Origin: Flavobacterium aquaticum
GTDB lineage: Bacteria > Bacteroidota > Bacteroidia > Flavobacteriales > Flavobacteriaceae
NCBI RefSeq assembly: GCF_003259835.1
Contig: NZ_QLMI01000006.1
Span: forward strand, 124,001-188,000
DNA: 64,000 nucleotides
Reading direction: 5' to 3'
Below are positions 1-9,869 of the stretch, one piece after another (the stretch's first letter is position 1; every line of letters starts with the position of its first letter). The notes under the pieces are model-generated. The model was given only the letters and a program-made list of their open reading frames with translations, ran no database searches and had not been told where the DNA came from. A program made the translations under genes and the position numbers.

Positions 1-10
1 ACAAAAACAG

Positions 11-751
11 ATGACCATACCCTATGAACCAGTTGTTTTCAATTATAAAATAAATATTCATTTAATTCTTGAATATTTGGCTTTTTTTATTGCATTTAGA
101 TACTATATTTTTTTAAGAAAGCAAACAGAAGACACTATTCCAAACTCAAACAGACTTTCAATAATATTAGGCGCTGCGTTGGGAGCCTTCTTAGGATCAC
201 GAATAATTGGCTTCTTAGAAAACCCAATATATCCTACAGATATTAGTTCATTTATTACTATTTTAAACACAAAAACCATAATGGGTGGTTTGTTTGGAGG
301 CTTATTGGGAGTTGAACTGGCGAAAAAAATTATTGGCGAAAAACAATCTTCGGGCGATTTATTCGTTTTCCCAATTATTGTTGGGATTTTTATTGGACGA
401 ATTGGTTGCTTTTTATCTGGAATAAACGAATTCACCTATGGAAAAGTGACAAATTTATTCGTTGGAATGGATTTAGGTGATGGTTTAAAAAGACATCCTA
501 TTGCGCTTTATGAATTACTATTTCTCATTTGCTTATTTGCATTTTTGTGGAAAACGAAACTAAAAAATATAAAAAATGGCATACTGTTTAAATATTTTAT
601 GATTAGCTATTTTTCCTTCCGATTTTGCATCGAATTTTTAAAACCTAATACCTTTTTTATTTTAGGCTTAAGTTCTATACAGATTTTATGCCTAATTTGT
701 TATCTTTATTATTATAAAACCATTTTAAATTTATTCAAAAATGCCCGTTAG
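11..751 (+). CDS. Lgt-fold membrane protein (prolipoprotein diacylglyceryl transferase paralogue)
   Basis: A 246-residue polytopic membrane protein with about seven hydrophobic segments. It has the Lgt-type pieces in order: a GSRIIG segment (about 62-67), a glycine-rich GGLFGGLLG helix (92-100), the signature-like GRIGCFLSG (129-137) and RHPIALYE (161-168). In true Lgt the signature reads GRxGNFxN; here Cys133 replaces the Asn, and the protein is shorter than housekeeping Lgt. It is therefore more likely a specialised paralogue than the essential lipoprotein enzyme. The last 11 bases overlap the following radical SAM gene, so the two are probably translated together. The frame stays open to the window edge, so a start further upstream cannot be excluded. 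The family call is fairly sure; the substrate is unknown. Confidence 0.75.
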   Translation: MTIPYEPVVFNYKINIHLILEYLAFFIAFRYYIFLRKQTEDTIPNSNRLSIILGAALGAFLGSRIIGFLENPIYPTDISSFITILNTKTIMGGLFGGLLGVELAKKIIGEKQSSGDLFVFPIIVGIFIGRIGCFLSGINEFTYGKVTNLFVGMDLGDGLKRHPIALYELLFLICLFAFLWKTKLKNIKNGILFKYFMISYFSFRFCIEFLKPNTFFILGLSSIQILCLICYLYYYKTILNLFKNAR

Positions 752-2138
752 AAATTACACCTATTACGACTATACTTTAAGCCTTTGTCCAGAATGTTTA
801 AAGCGAATTGACGCAAAAATTGTTTTTGAAAACGATAAGGTATATATGCTAAAGCGATGCCCCGAGCATGGAAAGTCTAAAGTTTTAATCGCAGACGACA
901 TTCCGTATTATAAAAACATAAGAAATTATAATAAACCTTCGGAAACTCCTTATAAATTTAATACCAAAACCGATTATGGTTGTCCGTATGATTGTGGATT
1001 ATGTCCAGATCATGAGCAACATTCTTGTTTGACAGTGATCGAAGTAACCGATAGATGTAATTTAACTTGCCCTACTTGCTACGCAGGCTCATCTCCAACT
1101 TATGGTAGACATCGGACATTAGATGAAATAAAAACAATGTTAGACACCATAGTTATAAATGAAAAAGAACCTGATGTTGTTCAAATTAGTGGTGGAGAAC
1201 CAACTATTCATCCCGATTTTTTTGCAATTTTAGATTATGCAAAATCACTTCCTATTCGACATTTAATGCTAAACACAAACGGTATCAAAATAGCAAAAGA
1301 CAAAGAATTTGCAAAAAAACTGAAAGGTTATTCGCCAGATTTTGAAATTTACCTACAGTTTGATTCTTTCGAGAATAGTGTTTTACAAGAATTAAGAGGT
1401 GCCGATTTGAATGAAATTAGGAAACAAGCTATTGAAAATTTGAATGAACTTAATCTTTCAACAACATTAGTAGTTACCTTACAAAAAGGGTTAAATGACA
1501 ACGAAATTGGGAAAATAATTGAATTTGCGTTACAACAAAAATGTGTTAGAGGAGTAACTTTTCAACCAACACAAATTGCCGGAAGATTAGACAACTTCAA
1601 CCCAGAAACAGACAGAATGACTTTAACAGAAGTTAGAAGAAAAATATTGGAACAAACAACCATTTTTAATCCAGATGATTTACTTCCTGTACCTTGTAAT
1701 CCAGATGCTTTAGTTATGGGATATGCATTAAAATTAGACAACGAAGTATTTCCTTTAACACGTTACATTAATCCAAATGATTTATTAGACAATAGTAAAA
1801 ACACTATTATTTACGAACAAGATAATGTACTTCAAGAAAAAATGATTGAATTATTTAGCACTGGAAATTCTGTAGAAGTTGCAGAAGAAAATTTAAAATC
1901 AATCATGTGTTGTTTACCAAATATTGATGCTCCTAATTTAGGATATGACAATTTGTTTAGAATCATCATTATGCAATTTATTGATGCTTACAATTTTGAT
2001 GTTAGGGCAATAAAAAAATCATGTGTTCATATTGTTAATAAGGACAATAAAATAATTCCTTTTGAAACAATGAATTTGTTTTATAGAGATGACAAATCAG
2101 TACAATTAGAAAAACTTCGCAATGAAATTAAATTTTAA
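741..2138 (+). CDS. COG1964-type radical SAM enzyme, tetraether-synthase-like
   Basis: A 465-residue radical SAM protein. The SAM cluster motif CxxxCxxC is Cys106, Cys110, Cys113, followed by a SGGEPT motif. An N-terminal cysteine module (Cys16, Cys19, Cys40, with CPEC and RCPEHG) and a second cluster region (Cys81, Cys85, Cys88, Cys96) precede it. The C terminus carries SCVHIV and IPFETMNLFYR. This layout matches COG1964, which includes the archaeal enzyme Tes (MJ0619) that joins lipid tails into tetraethers. I infer that several Fe-S or iron sites are bound. The gene overlaps the Lgt-like gene by 11 bases, which suggests a lipid or lipoprotein substrate. The exact reaction cannot be read from sequence. 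Confidence 0.8.
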   Translation: MPVRNYTYYDYTLSLCPECLKRIDAKIVFENDKVYMLKRCPEHGKSKVLIADDIPYYKNIRNYNKPSETPYKFNTKTDYGCPYDCGLCPDHEQHSCLTVIEVTDRCNLTCPTCYAGSSPTYGRHRTLDEIKTMLDTIVINEKEPDVVQISGGEPTIHPDFFAILDYAKSLPIRHLMLNTNGIKIAKDKEFAKKLKGYSPDFEIYLQFDSFENSVLQELRGADLNEIRKQAIENLNELNLSTTLVVTLQKGLNDNEIGKIIEFALQQKCVRGVTFQPTQIAGRLDNFNPETDRMTLTEVRRKILEQTTIFNPDDLLPVPCNPDALVMGYALKLDNEVFPLTRYINPNDLLDNSKNTIIYEQDNVLQEKMIELFSTGNSVEVAEENLKSIMCCLPNIDAPNLGYDNLFRIIIMQFIDAYNFDVRAIKKSCVHIVNKDNKIIPFETMNLFYRDDKSVQLEKLRNEIKF

Positions 2139-2141
2139 AAT

Positions 2142-2339
2142 ATGAAAGCATTAGAAATAGGAAATCTAAATGGTATATTTATTCTAATCATAATAATAAT
2201 GATTGGCCCACCAATATTGTTAACTTTAATTGGATTTGGCGTAAAAAAAAGCAACCCTAATGCTGCAAAAGTATTATTCATTTTAGCAGCAGTATATTTA
2301 TTGGTTGGCTTAGGAATATGTGGAAGTTTAATGATTTAA
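2142..2339 (+). CDS. small two-helix membrane protein
   Basis: A 65-residue protein starting 3 bases after the radical SAM stop codon. It has two hydrophobic helices (about residues 11-33 and 43-63) separated by a short basic loop with KKSNP. I recognise no family. The tight spacing and shared strand suggest that it belongs to the same operon as the Lgt-like and radical SAM genes and may be a small membrane partner. Its stop lies 2 bases from the stop of the convergent giant protein gene. It could be a chance ORF, but the position and composition favour a real gene. Confidence 0.6.
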   Translation: MKALEIGNLNGIFILIIIIMIGPPILLTLIGFGVKKSNPNAAKVLFILAAVYLLVGLGICGSLMI

Positions 2340-2341
2340 TT

Positions 2342-5300
2342 TTATCGTTTCAAAGAAAAGTGTGCTTTAAAAATTTGCTTTGTAGTTCCATTCTGAGGCA
2401 AATATTCCACCGTAAACCAATAGTCCGTAGAAGGCAGTTTTTCACCATTATAAATTCCATCCCAACCTGAACTAGCTGGCGACATTTGTTTTAAGAATTT
2501 TCCGTAACGATCAAAAATATTAATCACTGCATCAGGCTGATGACTTAAATCCCAAATATTCCAATTATCATTAGTACCATCTGCATTTGGTGTAAAGTAA
2601 TTTGGATAATTGATGATGTAAATAGGACCAATAATTGTTGGATTACAATCTCCTAAAACATCATAAATATTTACATAGTATTCGCCTGTAGGCAAATTAG
2701 CAAATACATTACTCGATTGATACTCAGTTACGCTTCCATCAGGATAAACTAATTGATATAGATAATCCCCGAATCCACCAGTTAAATTTACAGTAATAAA
2801 CGTGTTGTTTTCGAACGGAGTACTCACAGTAAAATCAGCAACAGCAGGACTCGATTGTACAATAGTTACTGTTGTTGTAGCGTAATTACAATTCGCTCCC
2901 ACATCAGGTGTAAGTTTTATAAATTCAACCGTATAAACTCCAGCTTGCGAAGCAGTATAGCTAGGCCCTGTTCCCATTAGCGTACCATTTAAAAACCAAT
3001 TAACAGTAAAAAATGCTGGACTTAATCCAGAATTCATAGTAAATGTTCGTAATACATCACCTGTTTGAGAATCCACACAGATAATTCCGCCTTGAATCGT
3101 AATATTTAAAAGAGGATGAACTGTGAATGTAAACGAAATTTCGTCGTTACAATTAGGGTTTCCAATGGCTGAAGCATGTACATAATACGTATAAGTTCCC
3201 GGAGTTGTGATATTCAAATTCGTAATTAAATCAGCCGTATTTCCACCTGGTTGCGAATAATAATTAATATTGTAAGTTGTTGTTGGTAATGTTGGTAAAA
3301 CATAAGTTCCGCATTCTTCATTATCGAAAACCAAACCTAAAGTAGCTAAATTAGGTGTTTCGGAAACGATGATATCAAAACTATCTTCTTGTGTACAAGT
3401 AGTTCTAACATCGGCATTCACCGCATAAACATAGATAGTTGTTGTATTTGGCGTATTGAAAATGGTTCCAGGAGGTACAGGATTTACTCCATTAGGATCA
3501 TAAAAATATCCAATGGTATAATTAAAAGGTGTTGGTGCTACATGTGTTAAGGCTGGTAATTGATAATTTTCAAATTCACACACATTTACGTTTGGATAAT
3601 CCGGTAAATTAATTCCATTATAAGTAATTGTAAAAGGACGATTAATTTCGCAACCTGTAGTAGTATCAATATTATACAAATAGAAAGTTTGGGTAGTATC
3701 AAAAACTTGTGTAGAAGAAACAATAGTTCCTCCTCCACTTGGTCCACCAGGCGCAGTATAAATTGTTCCGTTAACTGGTGCTGAAATAGTGTAAGGATTA
3801 CATTCGGTTCTACCAATAACATTATCAGCAGGCGGAAACGGATTCAAAGAAATAGTAAAACTTGATTCGTTTTGACAACCATTAGCATCAATACCATTGT
3901 AAACATAATAGGTTCCAGGAGATAAATTCACACCTGATAAATCAATCCTATCACCAGCATTTAACTGAACTTGTCCCGGAGTTGTTGATCCACCAGACAA
4001 AGTATAATAAGTTCCATTTACTAAAACAGGCAAAACAAACTCTCCGCAATAAGTTCCACTAGGAATTACATCCACTAAAGGTAACGAATGAATTGTGATA
4101 TTATAATTCAAGTTAGAAGTACAATTTGGCAAAGTTGTAGTGTTGGCAAAATAGTAAACCACTTGTGAAGAAGTAATGTTCAAATCGGTAATTTGAGTTC
4201 CTCCTCCGTTTGGTGCTGTGTAATATCCTCCAAAAGAAACTGCAGGCAACGTATAAACACCACAACCTGAAGTAGCTGTAAAAACCGTTGTATCCACCAA
4301 GTCAATTCTGAAATCATTTTGAAGCGAACAGTTCCCTGGCGCTCCCGAACTTGTTGTATGGGCTAACTGATTGTAAACATAATAGGTACCTGGTAAATTA
4401 GGTCCGGATACACTTATTACATCACCCGCAAATAATGGAGTTCCTGAGCCATTTGGTCCAGAAAAATAATTTCCATTCACTAATGCTGGTAAAATATAGT
4501 TATCACAACTTACAACATCTGCAGGATCATCTGCTAATGGCAATGGATGCACGTAGAAAATAAATTGGTCATCTCTACACAACACACCATTTACTTCTGC
4601 ATAATAATATAAAGTCTCTGTAAAAGTTGCGGCTGTTGTATTCAAATATTCTGTTCCTGCTGGAACAACAACTCCAGTTCCAGAAGGTCCTCCTGGTTGT
4701 GTGTAAAAATTCCCAATATTTTCTGGTGGTGTTGGCACAATAAATCTACCACAGTGGTCTAACTGCGGAACATATTCATCAATTAAAGTCAGATTAAAAC
4801 TCTCTTCATTTGTACAACCATTTGCATCTGGACCCGCAAAAATATAATACGTTCCTCCATCTACTAAAATATCTCCAATATTAAACTGTACTTGCCCGGG
4901 TGTTGTTGGTCCGCCTGGTAAAAGATAATACGTTCCATTCACAATAACTGGCAATGTAAATTGACTACATTCAATTGGATCTGGAATATCATCAACAATT
5001 GGTAATGGATTAACCGTAATCGTTAAAGAAGTAACGTCAAAACAACTTGTATTAGAATTGTCTTGAATTCGGATTCCAACAGTAACCGTAGTGGTTCCAT
5101 TAGGAATTGAAATAGAAGTTATAGGATTAGTTCCAGAAGAAGCTTCTCCAACAGAATTATAATAAGTAACTGTATAATTTGCTGGCGATTGTCCATTTAA
5201 AACTTCATTTGTTGTAGTATTTGTAAAAGTATAATTCGTATTCCCTTGTCCTTCACAAACCGATATTGGATTAGGTGGAGTTGCAACAGCGGCATTATTA

Positions 5301-6601
5301 ACAATCAAATCAAAAGGATATTCAGCATCACAAAAATTACCTGAAATGGTATTGAATATTTTAATGTAAATTGTTTGACCACCAGTACTCGGATAAGAAG
5401 TTAAATTCGCACTAGGAATTGGATTATTCGCCACAATATCGGCTGGAGATTCGTAATAAAAAACATCGTAAATGGCAGTATCAATTCCTAAAGCTAATTC
5501 ATTATTTGTTGCTAAATCGAAATTATAAGACGCTGCGCCAGTGTTACAAGTTAATAAATCAAACGGATTTGTAACTGCTAAATCAGTAAATACAATAGTG
5601 TCTGTAATTGTACAACTTCCTCTTACAGCTTCAACTGTATAAGTTCCTGCATGAGTTACTGTATAGGTTGAATTCGTTTCACCTGAAATAGGATTACCGT
5701 TTTCGTACCAAGTATATCGAAATGTACTGTCTAAATTAGTATTTAACAAAACCTCATCACCCGTACAAATAATCTGATCTAAACCTAAATCTAAAGTCGT
5801 AGTAAAACTTCCTGCAGCAATAAAAACAGCCGAATCAAAACCTGTGTTGGCATAATCACCAATTACTAATCTTATTTTGTAAGGCGTATTAGGAGTTACA
5901 GCTGATGAAGCATTCATAACTACAGTTTGTCCTCTCATATTTAATGCCGATGTCGGATTCCCTACATTGTACGTTCCAAAAAAACTAGGATTTACAGAAG
6001 CACAACTGTTATTTGGACTTGAAGGATCGTTATAAATACTGTTTCTAATTGTAGTTACCGAAACGGGAATACTTGTACCCGGAATCACAGCGAGATTTGT
6101 TGAAACTCCAGAAGACAAATCGGTTAAAACAAAAGCAAAAACATCGCTGAATTCACATTGATAAAAACCATATTCATTAGAAGCAAACAAGAAATTAAAG
6201 CTAAAACTATTAGAAAGCGGAATAAAATCAAATTCTAAATATTCTGCATTTACAATTGGGCTTATTCCACCATTATTGTCACTTAAAGTTTGTAAGAAAG
6301 CATCACCAGAAGCAGTTACCGAACTACTTAAATTCACACCTGTATATTGACCTTGTGTAAAAGTAGCTACACCATTTCTAATGATTATTCCTTCAGAAAT
6401 TGGAAAAGACGAACCATTTTGATTAAAATAAGCAACAGCTCGAGTTGATGAAACCGAGATATTAGAAACTTCAACACATGAATTTCCTAATAACAAATCG
6501 ACTAATTGTGCTGGTGAATTTGTAGTATTATCAACAGTTATTCCTTGTGAAAACAAACAAGTTGAATATAAAAGGGCGAATATAAAAAGTAAGTTTTTCA
6601 A
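2342..6601 (-). CDS. giant secreted protein: choice-of-anchor L domain, repeats, T9SS type B sorting domain
   Basis: A 1419-residue protein with a signal peptide ending near FSQG. The N-terminal part (about 20-270) resembles the choice-of-anchor L domain (QLVDLLLG, then FLFASNEYGFY). An Ig-like segment follows, then about eight degenerate repeats of roughly 75-85 residues with the pattern C..Y.LP.LVNG.YY..PGG and later NC in the same unit. The C terminus is a gliding-motility-associated (CHU_C, T9SS type B) domain with YPNYFTPNADGTNDNW, FDRYGK and GWDG motifs, ending KAHFSLKR. This predicts export by T9SS to the cell surface or outside. The paired cysteines could form disulfides outside the cell. 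It is probably an adhesin or matrix protein; the ligand is unknown. Confidence 0.85.
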   Translation of the reverse strand: MKNLLFIFALLYSTCLFSQGITVDNTTNSPAQLVDLLLGNSCVEVSNISVSSTRAVAYFNQNGSSFPISEGIIIRNGVATFTQGQYTGVNLSSSVTASGDAFLQTLSDNNGGISPIVNAEYLEFDFIPLSNSFSFNFLFASNEYGFYQCEFSDVFAFVLTDLSSGVSTNLAVIPGTSIPVSVTTIRNSIYNDPSSPNNSCASVNPSFFGTYNVGNPTSALNMRGQTVVMNASSAVTPNTPYKIRLVIGDYANTGFDSAVFIAAGSFTTTLDLGLDQIICTGDEVLLNTNLDSTFRYTWYENGNPISGETNSTYTVTHAGTYTVEAVRGSCTITDTIVFTDLAVTNPFDLLTCNTGAASYNFDLATNNELALGIDTAIYDVFYYESPADIVANNPIPSANLTSYPSTGGQTIYIKIFNTISGNFCDAEYPFDLIVNNAAVATPPNPISVCEGQGNTNYTFTNTTTNEVLNGQSPANYTVTYYNSVGEASSGTNPITSISIPNGTTTVTVGIRIQDNSNTSCFDVTSLTITVNPLPIVDDIPDPIECSQFTLPVIVNGTYYLLPGGPTTPGQVQFNIGDILVDGGTYYIFAGPDANGCTNEESFNLTLIDEYVPQLDHCGRFIVPTPPENIGNFYTQPGGPSGTGVVVPAGTEYLNTTAATFTETLYYYAEVNGVLCRDDQFIFYVHPLPLADDPADVVSCDNYILPALVNGNYFSGPNGSGTPLFAGDVISVSGPNLPGTYYVYNQLAHTTSSGAPGNCSLQNDFRIDLVDTTVFTATSGCGVYTLPAVSFGGYYTAPNGGGTQITDLNITSSQVVYYFANTTTLPNCTSNLNYNITIHSLPLVDVIPSGTYCGEFVLPVLVNGTYYTLSGGSTTPGQVQLNAGDRIDLSGVNLSPGTYYVYNGIDANGCQNESSFTISLNPFPPADNVIGRTECNPYTISAPVNGTIYTAPGGPSGGGTIVSSTQVFDTTQTFYLYNIDTTTGCEINRPFTITYNGINLPDYPNVNVCEFENYQLPALTHVAPTPFNYTIGYFYDPNGVNPVPPGTIFNTPNTTTIYVYAVNADVRTTCTQEDSFDIIVSETPNLATLGLVFDNEECGTYVLPTLPTTTYNINYYSQPGGNTADLITNLNITTPGTYTYYVHASAIGNPNCNDEISFTFTVHPLLNITIQGGIICVDSQTGDVLRTFTMNSGLSPAFFTVNWFLNGTLMGTGPSYTASQAGVYTVEFIKLTPDVGANCNYATTTVTIVQSSPAVADFTVSTPFENNTFITVNLTGGFGDYLYQLVYPDGSVTEYQSSNVFANLPTGEYYVNIYDVLGDCNPTIIGPIYIINYPNYFTPNADGTNDNWNIWDLSHQPDAVINIFDRYGKFLKQMSPASSGWDGIYNGEKLPSTDYWFTVEYLPQNGTTKQIFKAHFSLKR

Positions 6602-6671
6602 GATTTATGGGGGATTTAAATCATTGACATAAATATAACTAAAAAAGAAAAACCAACTATTATTAAATGCA

Positions 6672-6707
6672 AAAAAGTTTGAATATAAAACAATATTCAA
6701 ACTTTTT
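6672..6707 (-). terminator. intrinsic terminator after lepA
   Basis: A perfect 15-bp stem (6672-6686 with 6693-6707) and a 6-base loop, lying just past the lepA stop. On the minus strand the stem ends in a run of six T. Confidence 0.75.
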
Positions 6708-6727
6708 GTTAATTATTTAAATTATTT

Positions 6728-8524
6728 CTAATCGTTCAACTTCAAAACAGCCATAAATGCTTCTTGAGGAATTTCTACATTTCCAACCTGACGCATACGT
6801 TTTTTACCTTTTTTCTGTTTTTCTAAAAGTTTACGTTTACGTGAGATATCTCCACCGTAACATTTCGCTGTTACATCTTTTCTCAATGCTTTAATGGTTT
6901 CACGAGCAATTACTTTTGCACCAATAGCTGCCTGAATTGGAATATCAAACTGTTGTCTTGGGATTAATTCTTTTAATTTCTCACACATTTTTTTACCAAT
7001 GTTGTACGCATTACTTTCGTGAATTAAAGCCGAAAGCGCATCTACTGGCTGTGCATTTAATAAGACATCTAAACGGACTAATTTTGATTCGCGCATTCCT
7101 ATTGGATGGTAATCAAAAGAAGCATATCCTTTAGAAACGGTTTTTAATCTATCATAAAAATCAAATACGATTTCCGCTAATGGCATATCGAAATTCAATT
7201 CAACACGTTCTGTTGTTAAATACGTTTGATTTGTAATTAATCCACGTTTTTCAATACACAAACTCATTACGTTTCCTACGAAATCTGATTTTGTAATGAT
7301 GGTTGCCTTAATATATGGCTCTTCTACTCTATCTAATTTTGAAGGCTCTGGTAAATCTGATGGATTGTTTACAATTAAAATAGTATCAGGCTCTTTTTTA
7401 GTAAATGCATGGTACGAAACGTTAGGAACCGTAGTAATAACGGTCATATCAAACTCACGCTCTAAACGCTCTTGAATAATTTCCATGTGTAACATTCCTA
7501 AGAATCCACAACGGAAACCAAATCCTAAAGCCGCCGAACTCTCCGCTTGGAAAACCAACGAAGCATCGTTCAATTGTAATTTTTCCATCGAAGCACGCAA
7601 ATCTTCGTAATCTTCTGTATCTACAGGATAAATTCCGGCGAAAACCATTGGTTTTACATCTTCAAATCCTAAAATGGCATTTTTTGTTGGTTCTTTAGCA
7701 TCCGTAATCGTATCTCCTACTTTTACTTCTTTCGCTTCTTTAATTCCCGAAACTAAATAGCCTACGTCTCCTGCCGAAATTACATTTTTAGGAACCTGAT
7801 TTAATTTCAATGTCCCCACTTCGTCTGCATAATATTCGTTTCCGGTGGCCATGAATTTAATTTTCTGACCTTTTTTCATTTCTCCGTTAAGTACACGGAA
7901 AATTACTTCAATACCTCTGAATGGATTGTAATGCGAATCGAAAATCAAGGCTTGAAGCGGTTCGTTTGGATCACCTTTTGGAGCTGGAATTTTTTCAATA
8001 ATAGCTGCCAAAATATTTTCAACACCAAAACCTGTTTTTCCAGAAGCGTGAATAATATCTTCTAATTTACATCCTAATAAATCAATAATATCATCACTAA
8101 CTTCCTCAGGATTAGCACTTGGTAAATCAACTTTATTTAAAACTGGAATAATTTCCAAGTCGTTTTCTAAAGCCAAATACAAATTTGAAATCGTTTGTGC
8201 TTGAATACTTTGCGCTGCATCCACAATCAACAAAGCTCCTTCACAAGCCGCAATTGAACGAGAAACCTCATACGAGAAATCCACGTGACCAGGAGTGTCA
8301 ATTAAATTTAAAATATAATCTTCTCCTTTGTATTTGTACTCCATTTGAATGGCGTGACTTTTTATGGTAATCCCACGTTCGCGCTCTAAGTCCATGTTAT
8401 CTAGTAACTGAGCTTTTTCTTCACGAGCCGTAACGGTTTGCGTAGCGCCTAATAAACGGTCTGCCAACGTACTTTTTCCGTGGTCAATGTGTGCAATAAT
8501 GCAGAAATTTCTAATGTGTTTCAT
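6728..8524 (-). CDS. lepA: elongation factor 4 (LepA), ribosome-associated GTPase
   Basis: A 598-residue translational GTPase, the usual length for LepA. It has the G1 motif [10 protein letters not shown] at the N terminus, the [10 protein letters not shown] switch region, DTPGHVDF and NKVDLP, then the domain II and EF-G-like domains and the LepA-specific C-terminal domain ([20 protein letters not shown]). LepA acts on the ribosome in the cytoplasm and is linked to initiation and back-translocation. It is transcribed alone, with a -7 element upstream and a strong hairpin downstream. Nothing is unusual. Confidence 0.97.
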   Translation of the reverse strand: MKHIRNFCIIAHIDHGKSTLADRLLGATQTVTAREEKAQLLDNMDLERERGITIKSHAIQMEYKYKGEDYILNLIDTPGHVDFSYEVSRSIAACEGALLIVDAAQSIQAQTISNLYLALENDLEIIPVLNKVDLPSANPEEVSDDIIDLLGCKLEDIIHASGKTGFGVENILAAIIEKIPAPKGDPNEPLQALIFDSHYNPFRGIEVIFRVLNGEMKKGQKIKFMATGNEYYADEVGTLKLNQVPKNVISAGDVGYLVSGIKEAKEVKVGDTITDAKEPTKNAILGFEDVKPMVFAGIYPVDTEDYEDLRASMEKLQLNDASLVFQAESSAALGFGFRCGFLGMLHMEIIQERLEREFDMTVITTVPNVSYHAFTKKEPDTILIVNNPSDLPEPSKLDRVEEPYIKATIITKSDFVGNVMSLCIEKRGLITNQTYLTTERVELNFDMPLAEIVFDFYDRLKTVSKGYASFDYHPIGMRESKLVRLDVLLNAQPVDALSALIHESNAYNIGKKMCEKLKELIPRQQFDIPIQAAIGAKVIARETIKALRKDVTAKCYGGDISRKRKLLEKQKKGKKRMRQVGNVEIPQEAFMAVLKLND

Positions 8525-8589
8525 CTTTCAATGTAAAGTTCAGGTACAAGAGCCATTTTCATCTTCCAAACTCTTGTTCGTTTAATCTG

Positions 8590-8622
8590 CAAATATAAGC
8601 TAAAGTTTTGATTGTATATCAA
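8590..8622 (-). promoter_or_regulatory. putative lepA promoter
   Basis: On the minus strand, TATATTTG (8590-8597) fits the Bacteroidetes -7 consensus TAnnTTTG. A TTG at 8620-8622 lies 22 bases upstream as the -33 element. The lepA start is about 65 bases downstream. Confidence 0.5.
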
Positions 8623-8657
8623 CAAAAAGCAACTCCAAATACCAAAAAAGAATACAA

Positions 8658-8809
8658 ACCACATAGAAACATAGAATTTTAATAAAGGCTAGAGGGATTC
8701 ATAGTATTTACATTCTTACATAGGCTCCTATATTCTTAAAAACCTATATAAACTATCTTAAAGCGAAGCTTCTATTTTTCAATCCAAATCAACTATGTTT
8801 CTATGTGGT
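8658..8809. repeat. intergenic element bounded by a perfect 17-bp inverted repeat
   Basis: Within the 348-base gap between the divergent lepA and dusB genes lies a 152-base segment. Its ends, 8658-8674 and 8793-8809, are perfect 17-bp inverted copies beginning ACCACATAGAAACATAG. The inside is AT-rich, has several CATAG/CTATA words and carries no credible ORF. It resembles non-coding interspersed repeats found between genes in Flavobacterium genomes, and the element at 11765-11895 has related ends. No transposase is present. The rest of the gap holds the lepA and dusB promoter elements. Confidence 0.7.
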
Positions 8810-8846
8810 AAAAACTTAAAAAAACAATAATTAAAAAATCTTGTCG

Positions 8847-8854
8847 TATTTTTG
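8847..8854 (+). promoter_or_regulatory. putative dusB -7 promoter element
   Basis: TATTTTTG matches the TAnnTTTG consensus and ends 18 bases before the dusB ATG. No clear TTG is seen at the -33 position. Confidence 0.4.
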
Positions 8855-8872
8855 CAAAAAAATTGAAGCACC

Positions 8873-9868
8873 ATGCCTAAAATTGGTAACATCATACTAC
8901 CCGATTTTCCCTTATTATTAGCCCCAATGGAAGACGTGAGCGACCCCCCATTTCGTCGTTTATGCAAATTACATGGCGCTGATTTGATGTATTCTGAATT
9001 CATTTCTTCGGAAGGATTGATTCGTGATGCGATGAAAAGCAAGCAAAAATTGGATATTTTCGATTACGAACGTCCAGTGGGAATTCAGATTTTTGGTGGA
9101 GATGAAGAAGCTATGGAAATGAGTGCTAAAATTGTAGATACGGTTCAACCTGATTTGGTCGACATCAATTTTGGTTGTCCGGTGAAAAAAGTCGTTTGTA
9201 AAGGTGCTGGCGCTGGGGTTTTAAAAGATGTAGATTTGATGATTCGTTTAACGAAAGCTGTTATCAAAGGAACAAGTTTACCTGTTACTGTAAAAACGCG
9301 TTTAGGTTGGGATGAAAATTCGATTAATATAGATGAAGTTGCTGAACGTTTACAAGATATTGGCGTGCAAGCTTTAACGATTCATGCCAGAACGCGAGCA
9401 CAGATGTACAAAGGTCATTCCGATTGGTCACACATTCAACGAGTGAAGGAAAATCCGAGAATTACGATGCCAATTTTTGGAAATGGCGATATCGATTCTC
9501 CTGAAAAAGCATTGGAATACAAAAACAAATACGGTTTAGACGGCATGATGATTGGTCGTGCTGCGATTGGTTATCCGTGGATTTTCAACGAAATTAAACA
9601 TTATTTCGCCACTGGAGAAAAATTAGCTCCGCCAAGCATGAATGACCGAATTGAAGCTGCAAAAAACCACTTAATTTGGAGCATTGAATGGAAAGGCGAA
9701 CGTTTAGGTATTAACGAAATGCGTCGTCATTACACCAATTATTTCAAAGGAATTCACGGTTTTAAAGAATACAAACAAAAATTGGTTACCACAGATGGCA
9801 TCAATCAATTATTGGATGTATTTACCGAAATTGAGCAAGTGTATGCGGATTATGTTTTTGAGGGGTAA
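8873..9868 (+). CDS. dusB: tRNA-dihydrouridine synthase, DusB type
   Basis: A 331-residue FMN-dependent TIM-barrel enzyme that reduces uridine to dihydrouridine in tRNA. It shows PMEDVSDPPFR at the N terminus, the INFGCPVKK motif, the catalytic cysteine in VVCKGAGAG, and GNGDI and MIGRAAIGYPW toward the C terminus, as in the Dus family. Its length and N-terminal IGNIILPDFPLLLAPM context fit the DusB/Nifr3 group. It is transcribed alone. Its stop lies 1 base from the stop of the convergent MATE gene, so there is no room for a terminator between them. Confidence 0.93.
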   Translation: MPKIGNIILPDFPLLLAPMEDVSDPPFRRLCKLHGADLMYSEFISSEGLIRDAMKSKQKLDIFDYERPVGIQIFGGDEEAMEMSAKIVDTVQPDLVDINFGCPVKKVVCKGAGAGVLKDVDLMIRLTKAVIKGTSLPVTVKTRLGWDENSINIDEVAERLQDIGVQALTIHARTRAQMYKGHSDWSHIQRVKENPRITMPIFGNGDIDSPEKALEYKNKYGLDGMMIGRAAIGYPWIFNEIKHYFATGEKLAPPSMNDRIEAAKNHLIWSIEWKGERLGINEMRRHYTNYFKGIHGFKEYKQKLVTTDGINQLLDVFTEIEQVYADYVFEG

Positions 9869-9869
9869 A

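Noticed and set aside
103..435. A 110-residue minus-strand ORF rich in Pro and Lys
   Set aside because: It is the complement of the Lgt-like membrane gene; the composition reflects antisense of hydrophobic codons.
11..751. Calling the first gene the housekeeping lgt
   Set aside because: The signature Asn is replaced and the context is a radical SAM gene, so a paralogue is more likely.
8658..8809. Possible insertion sequence
   Set aside because: Inverted ends are present but there is no transposase; it is recorded as a non-coding repeat instead.
8779..9042. An 87-residue minus-strand ORF near dusB
   Set aside because: It overlaps the start of dusB and the repeat element and has no family features.
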